A stretch of DNA of 64,000 bases from Desemzia sp045528445. GTDB lineage: Bacteria > Bacillota > Bacilli > Lactobacillales > Carnobacteriaceae. Below, piece by piece: positions 61,556-64,000 of the stretch. The stretch spans positions 14,029-78,028 of the forward strand of contig NZ_JBGQQU010000011.1 of the NCBI RefSeq assembly GCF_045528445.1, read 5' to 3'. Within the stretch, counting starts at the first letter, position 1; each line of letters opens with the position of its first letter. Both the position numbers and the translations under genes were made by a program. The notes under the pieces were generated by a model that saw nothing but the letters and a program-made list of their open reading frames with translations, searched no databases and was not told the DNA's origin.

Positions 61556-63505
61556 TTATTTTGTCTGTTTCCCAAATGTTTTGATTTCATCATTTACCAT
61601 TTGTAAGAAAGCTTCCAGACTTTGAACATGAGTTTCTTTATTTCCGTATCTGCGAATAGTTACAGATTCGTCTTTTACTTCATTATCTCCTACAACGATT
61701 TGGTAAGGGATTTTTTGTGTTTGTGACGCACGGATCTTGTAACCCATTTTTTCGTTGCGATCATCCAACTCTACTCTCATGCCTAATTGTTGCATACGTT
61801 CTTTGATTTCAGAAGCATATCCTGTATGCAAGTCTAAGTTTACAGGAATAATTGTTGCTTGTACTGGCGCTAACCATGTCGGAAAAGCTCCTTTGTATTC
61901 TTCAATCAAGTAAGCAACAAAACGTTCCATTGTAGATACGATTCCACGGTGGATAACAACTGGACGGTGGTTATTTTCGCCATCTTCCCCAACATAAGTT
62001 AAGTCAAAACGTTCTGGAAGCAAGAAGTCTAATTGGATCGTTGAAAGAGTTTCTTCGATTCCGATAGCTGTTTTTACTAAAACATCTAATTTAGGACCGT
62101 AAAATGCTGCTTCTCCTTCTGCTTCGAAGTAATCCAGTTCCATATCATCCATAGCGGCTTTAAGCATTGTTTGAGCTCTGTTCCACATCTCATCATCATC
62201 AAAATATTTATCTGTATTATTAGGATCACGGTAACTTAACCGGAAACGGAAATCAGTGATCTCAAAGTCATCATATACAGCCAACATCAATTCTAAAGTG
62301 CGTTTGAATTCGTCTTGGATTTGATCAGGACGTACAAATGTATGTCCATCATTCAATGTCATTTCACGTACACGTTGCAATCCTGATAAAGCTCCACTCT
62401 TTTCATAGCGGTGCATTTGACCAAGTTCAGCAATACGGATCGGTAACTCACGGTAACTATGAATATCATTTTTGTATACCATCATGTGGTGTGGACAGTT
62501 CATTGGACGCAAGACAAGCATTTCTCCATCACCCATGTCCATTGGCGGGAACATGTCTTCATGGTAGTGATCCCAGTGCCCTGAAGTTTTGTACAAATTC
62601 ACATCAGCCATAATAGGTGTGTAAACGTGTTGATAGCCTAAGCTGATCTCACGGTCAGTGATGTAGCGTTCAATCGTACGACGGATGGTCGCACCTTTTG
62701 GCAACCAGAAAGGAAGTCCTGATCCAACTTCTGGGGAAATCATAAACAAGTCTAATTCTTTCCCTAATTTACGGTGGTCACGTTGTTTCGCTTCTTCGCG
62801 CATTTGTAAAAATTCTTTCAAATCTTTTTTATCAATGAATGCTGTTCCGTAAATCCGTTGCATCATTTTATTATCAGAGTTTCCTCTCCAATAGGCTCCC
62901 GCAAGTGACAATAATTTAAAGACTTGAATACGACCAGTTGAAGGAACATGAACTCCGCGACACAAGTCAACAAAATCGCCTTGGTCATAAACTGTAATCA
63001 CATCATCTTCAGGAAGTGCTGTAATCAATTCTACTTTATAAGGATCATCTCTAAACAAGTCCAAAGCTTCTTCGCGTGAAACTTGTTTGCGCACGATTGG
63101 GTTGTTTTCTTTCACGATTTTCATCATTTCAGCTTCGATTTTTGGCAAATCTTCTTCTGTGATGGCTTGTTCCGTATCTGTATCATAATAAAAACCTGTA
63201 GAAATAGCTGGACCCACACCAAATTTAATATCTGGGTATAAGCGACGCAATGCGTTTGCCATCAAATGAGCTGTTGAGTGACGCAAAATTTGTAATGCAT
63301 CTTCGTGATCTGGTGTCACGATCTCAATATTTCCATTTACTTCCAAAGGACGTTTGTAGTCTACTAACTCCCCATTGAATTTCCCAGCTAAGCCTTTTTT
63401 AGAAAGACTCTTGCTGATACTTGCCGCGATTTCTTCTGTTGTTACACCTGATTCAAACTCTTTTACTGCTCCATCAGGGAATGTTACTTTAATACTGTCT
63501 GACAT
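61556..63505 (-). CDS. thrS: Threonyl-tRNA synthetase
   Basis: ThrS charges tRNA-Thr and edits mischarged Ser-tRNA. The 649-residue protein begins with a TGS domain (about residues 1-62). The editing domain follows with LRHSTAHLMANALR. The class II core has MNCPHHMMVYK (zinc Cys), motif 2 RIAELGQMHRYE and motif 3 VIHRGIVSTMERF, then the anticodon-binding domain. The ATG at 63505 has GGAGG 7 bases upstream; the 18-codon extension runs into the T-box terminator. Confidence 0.98.
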   Translation of the reverse strand: MSDSIKVTFPDGAVKEFESGVTTEEIAASISKSLSKKGLAGKFNGELVDYKRPLEVNGNIEIVTPDHEDALQILRHSTAHLMANALRRLYPDIKFGVGPAISTGFYYDTDTEQAITEEDLPKIEAEMMKIVKENNPIVRKQVSREEALDLFRDDPYKVELITALPEDDVITVYDQGDFVDLCRGVHVPSTGRIQVFKLLSLAGAYWRGNSDNKMMQRIYGTAFIDKKDLKEFLQMREEAKQRDHRKLGKELDLFMISPEVGSGLPFWLPKGATIRRTIERYITDREISLGYQHVYTPIMADVNLYKTSGHWDHYHEDMFPPMDMGDGEMLVLRPMNCPHHMMVYKNDIHSYRELPIRIAELGQMHRYEKSGALSGLQRVREMTLNDGHTFVRPDQIQDEFKRTLELMLAVYDDFEITDFRFRLSYRDPNNTDKYFDDDEMWNRAQTMLKAAMDDMELDYFEAEGEAAFYGPKLDVLVKTAIGIEETLSTIQLDFLLPERFDLTYVGEDGENNHRPVVIHRGIVSTMERFVAYLIEEYKGAFPTWLAPVQATIIPVNLDLHTGYASEIKERMQQLGMRVELDDRNEKMGYKIRASQTQKIPYQIVVGDNEVKDESVTIRRYGNKETHVQSLEAFLQMVNDEIKTFGKQTK

Positions 63506-63547
63506 GATAATTCCTCCAATAAATAAATTTAAGTACATTAAAAATAT

Positions 63548-63830
63548 CAAAAAAAACAAAAAGCCCCATTTATGATCGAAAAAGGATCATAAATGGGACG
63601 TCAAATTACGTGGTTCCACCCAAGTTCAGCACACAACTAATCTGTGCTCTCTGGGCTATATAACGTTAGCTAAACGGCATGATGCTACTATAAGTTCACA
63701 TCTGCTCTCGAAAGTGGTCAATACAAGTCCATTTTAGGAAATTCTCAGCAATCTTTCCCTCTCTTTAAAACGTGCCGCTTCTATTGGTGTCTTTCTCAAA
63801 GATTTTTATATCATAACTATTAAAACACGT
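63548..63830 (-). promoter_or_regulatory. T-box riboswitch of thrS, Thr specifier
   Basis: The box GGGTGGAACCACG (63608-63621) is canonical. The terminator pairs 63563-63577 with 63585-63598 and is followed by a T-rich run. In stem I the lower helix pairs GAAAG (63791-63795) with CTTTC (63710-63714). The specifier loop gives ACC (63716-63718), a Thr codon, followed by A. This is the expected specificity for thrS and serves as an internal check on the reading of the T-box at 60041. Confidence 0.93.
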
Positions 63831-63943
63831 TTATCGTTTTGGTGCAAGTTTTTTCAACATTTTATTCTTCATATATCGTTCGAACGTGATAATGTCCTAA
63901 GTAGGTCGAAGCATAAAATGTCCCAAAATGATAAAATAAAATC
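63831..63943. other. Upstream region of the thrS leader
   Basis: This stretch should carry the thrS promoter; a TTGCAC with TTAATA at 18 bases is the best candidate but is weak. From about 63891 the sequence ATAATGTCC and then AAATGTCCC may belong to the end of an insertion sequence that continues beyond the window. Confidence 0.4.
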
Positions 63944-64000
63944 ATGAAAAGGATAATACTAACGATGAATGAAGATAAGAAATATAAAGTAATAAAAGCT
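63944..64000 (+). CDS. Start of a possible transposase gene, cut by window edge
   Basis: A plus-strand frame begins ATG at 63944, with a second ATG at 63965 that has AAAGGA 11 bases upstream, and stays open to the window end. The visible MNEDKKYKVIKA resembles the first residues of IS1202/ISNCY-type transposases, but only 12-19 residues can be seen. Nothing firm can be said about function. Confidence 0.35.
   Translation, partial: MKRIILTMNEDKKYKVIKA

Overview
This 64-kb window is low-GC Firmicutes chromosome, most likely from the order Lactobacillales and near Carnobacteriaceae/Enterococcaceae. The grounds are gene order and gene choice: a dcw cluster starting with mraZ, the yqeG-yqeH-yhbY-nadD-yqeK-rsfS-methyltransferase-tmcAL-DUF177-rpmF block, relQ-nadK-rluD-mgtE, coiA-pepF with mecA and spxA nearby, an H2O-forming-type NADH oxidase, clpE under CtsR-like boxes, and T-box leaders. 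Species cannot be fixed from the sequence alone. Almost all genes are housekeeping genes on the minus strand. Only clpE, a DUF1827 gene, a GNAT gene, a CYTH gene, spxH, a DUF3899-like gene, trpS and an incomplete ORF at the right edge are on the plus strand.

Layout. 1-5.1 kb: start of the dcw cell-wall/division cluster, transcribed mraZ, rsmH, ftsL, pbp2x, mraY (mraY is cut by the window edge). 5.1-5.75 kb: non-coding, with a structured repeat element. 5.7-13 kb: DUF3397 gene and the ribosome/NAD/tRNA-modification block. 13-16.6 kb: aspartate racemase, MurE-like ligase and ATP-grasp ligase, probably making a D-Asp interpeptide bridge. 16.8-22.9 kb: ykuJ, a beta-hydroxyacid dehydrogenase, two glycolipid glycosyltransferases and ptsHI. 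23-32 kb: clpE, DUF1827, prfC, nox, an AI-2E-family exporter and an M42 peptidase. 32-38.9 kb: topB, GNAT and the relQ-nadK-rluD-mgtE operon. 39-45.2 kb: CYTH, spxH, pepF, coiA, mecA and spxA, a stress-proteolysis and competence neighbourhood. 45.5-54.1 kb: DUF3899-like, trpS, lplA, MBL-fold, hemY-like, M42, DUF1232 and oppA. 54.3-55.8 kb: infC-rpmI-rplT with a structured leader. 55.8-60.3 kb: T-box-controlled polar amino acid ABC transporter with a UROD/MtaA-like enzyme. 60.5-61.5 kb: an 18-copy 41-bp hairpin array inside a repeat element. 61.5-63.9 kb: thrS with its T-box.

The most unusual content is non-coding. Three related elements (about 326, 998 and 62 bp) share degenerate terminal inverted repeats, and each sits 3-9 bp from the transcription terminator of a minus-strand operon. 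The largest carries a 41-bp tandem array; every unit holds an inverted repeat, and several sequence changes in the arms are compensatory. The second point of interest is the ABC operon whose T-box reads as a Cys (UGC) leader by the same geometry that gives the expected Thr (ACC) specifier in front of thrS. Its last gene encodes a UROD-superfamily protein that lacks haem-pathway signatures but keeps putative zinc ligands.
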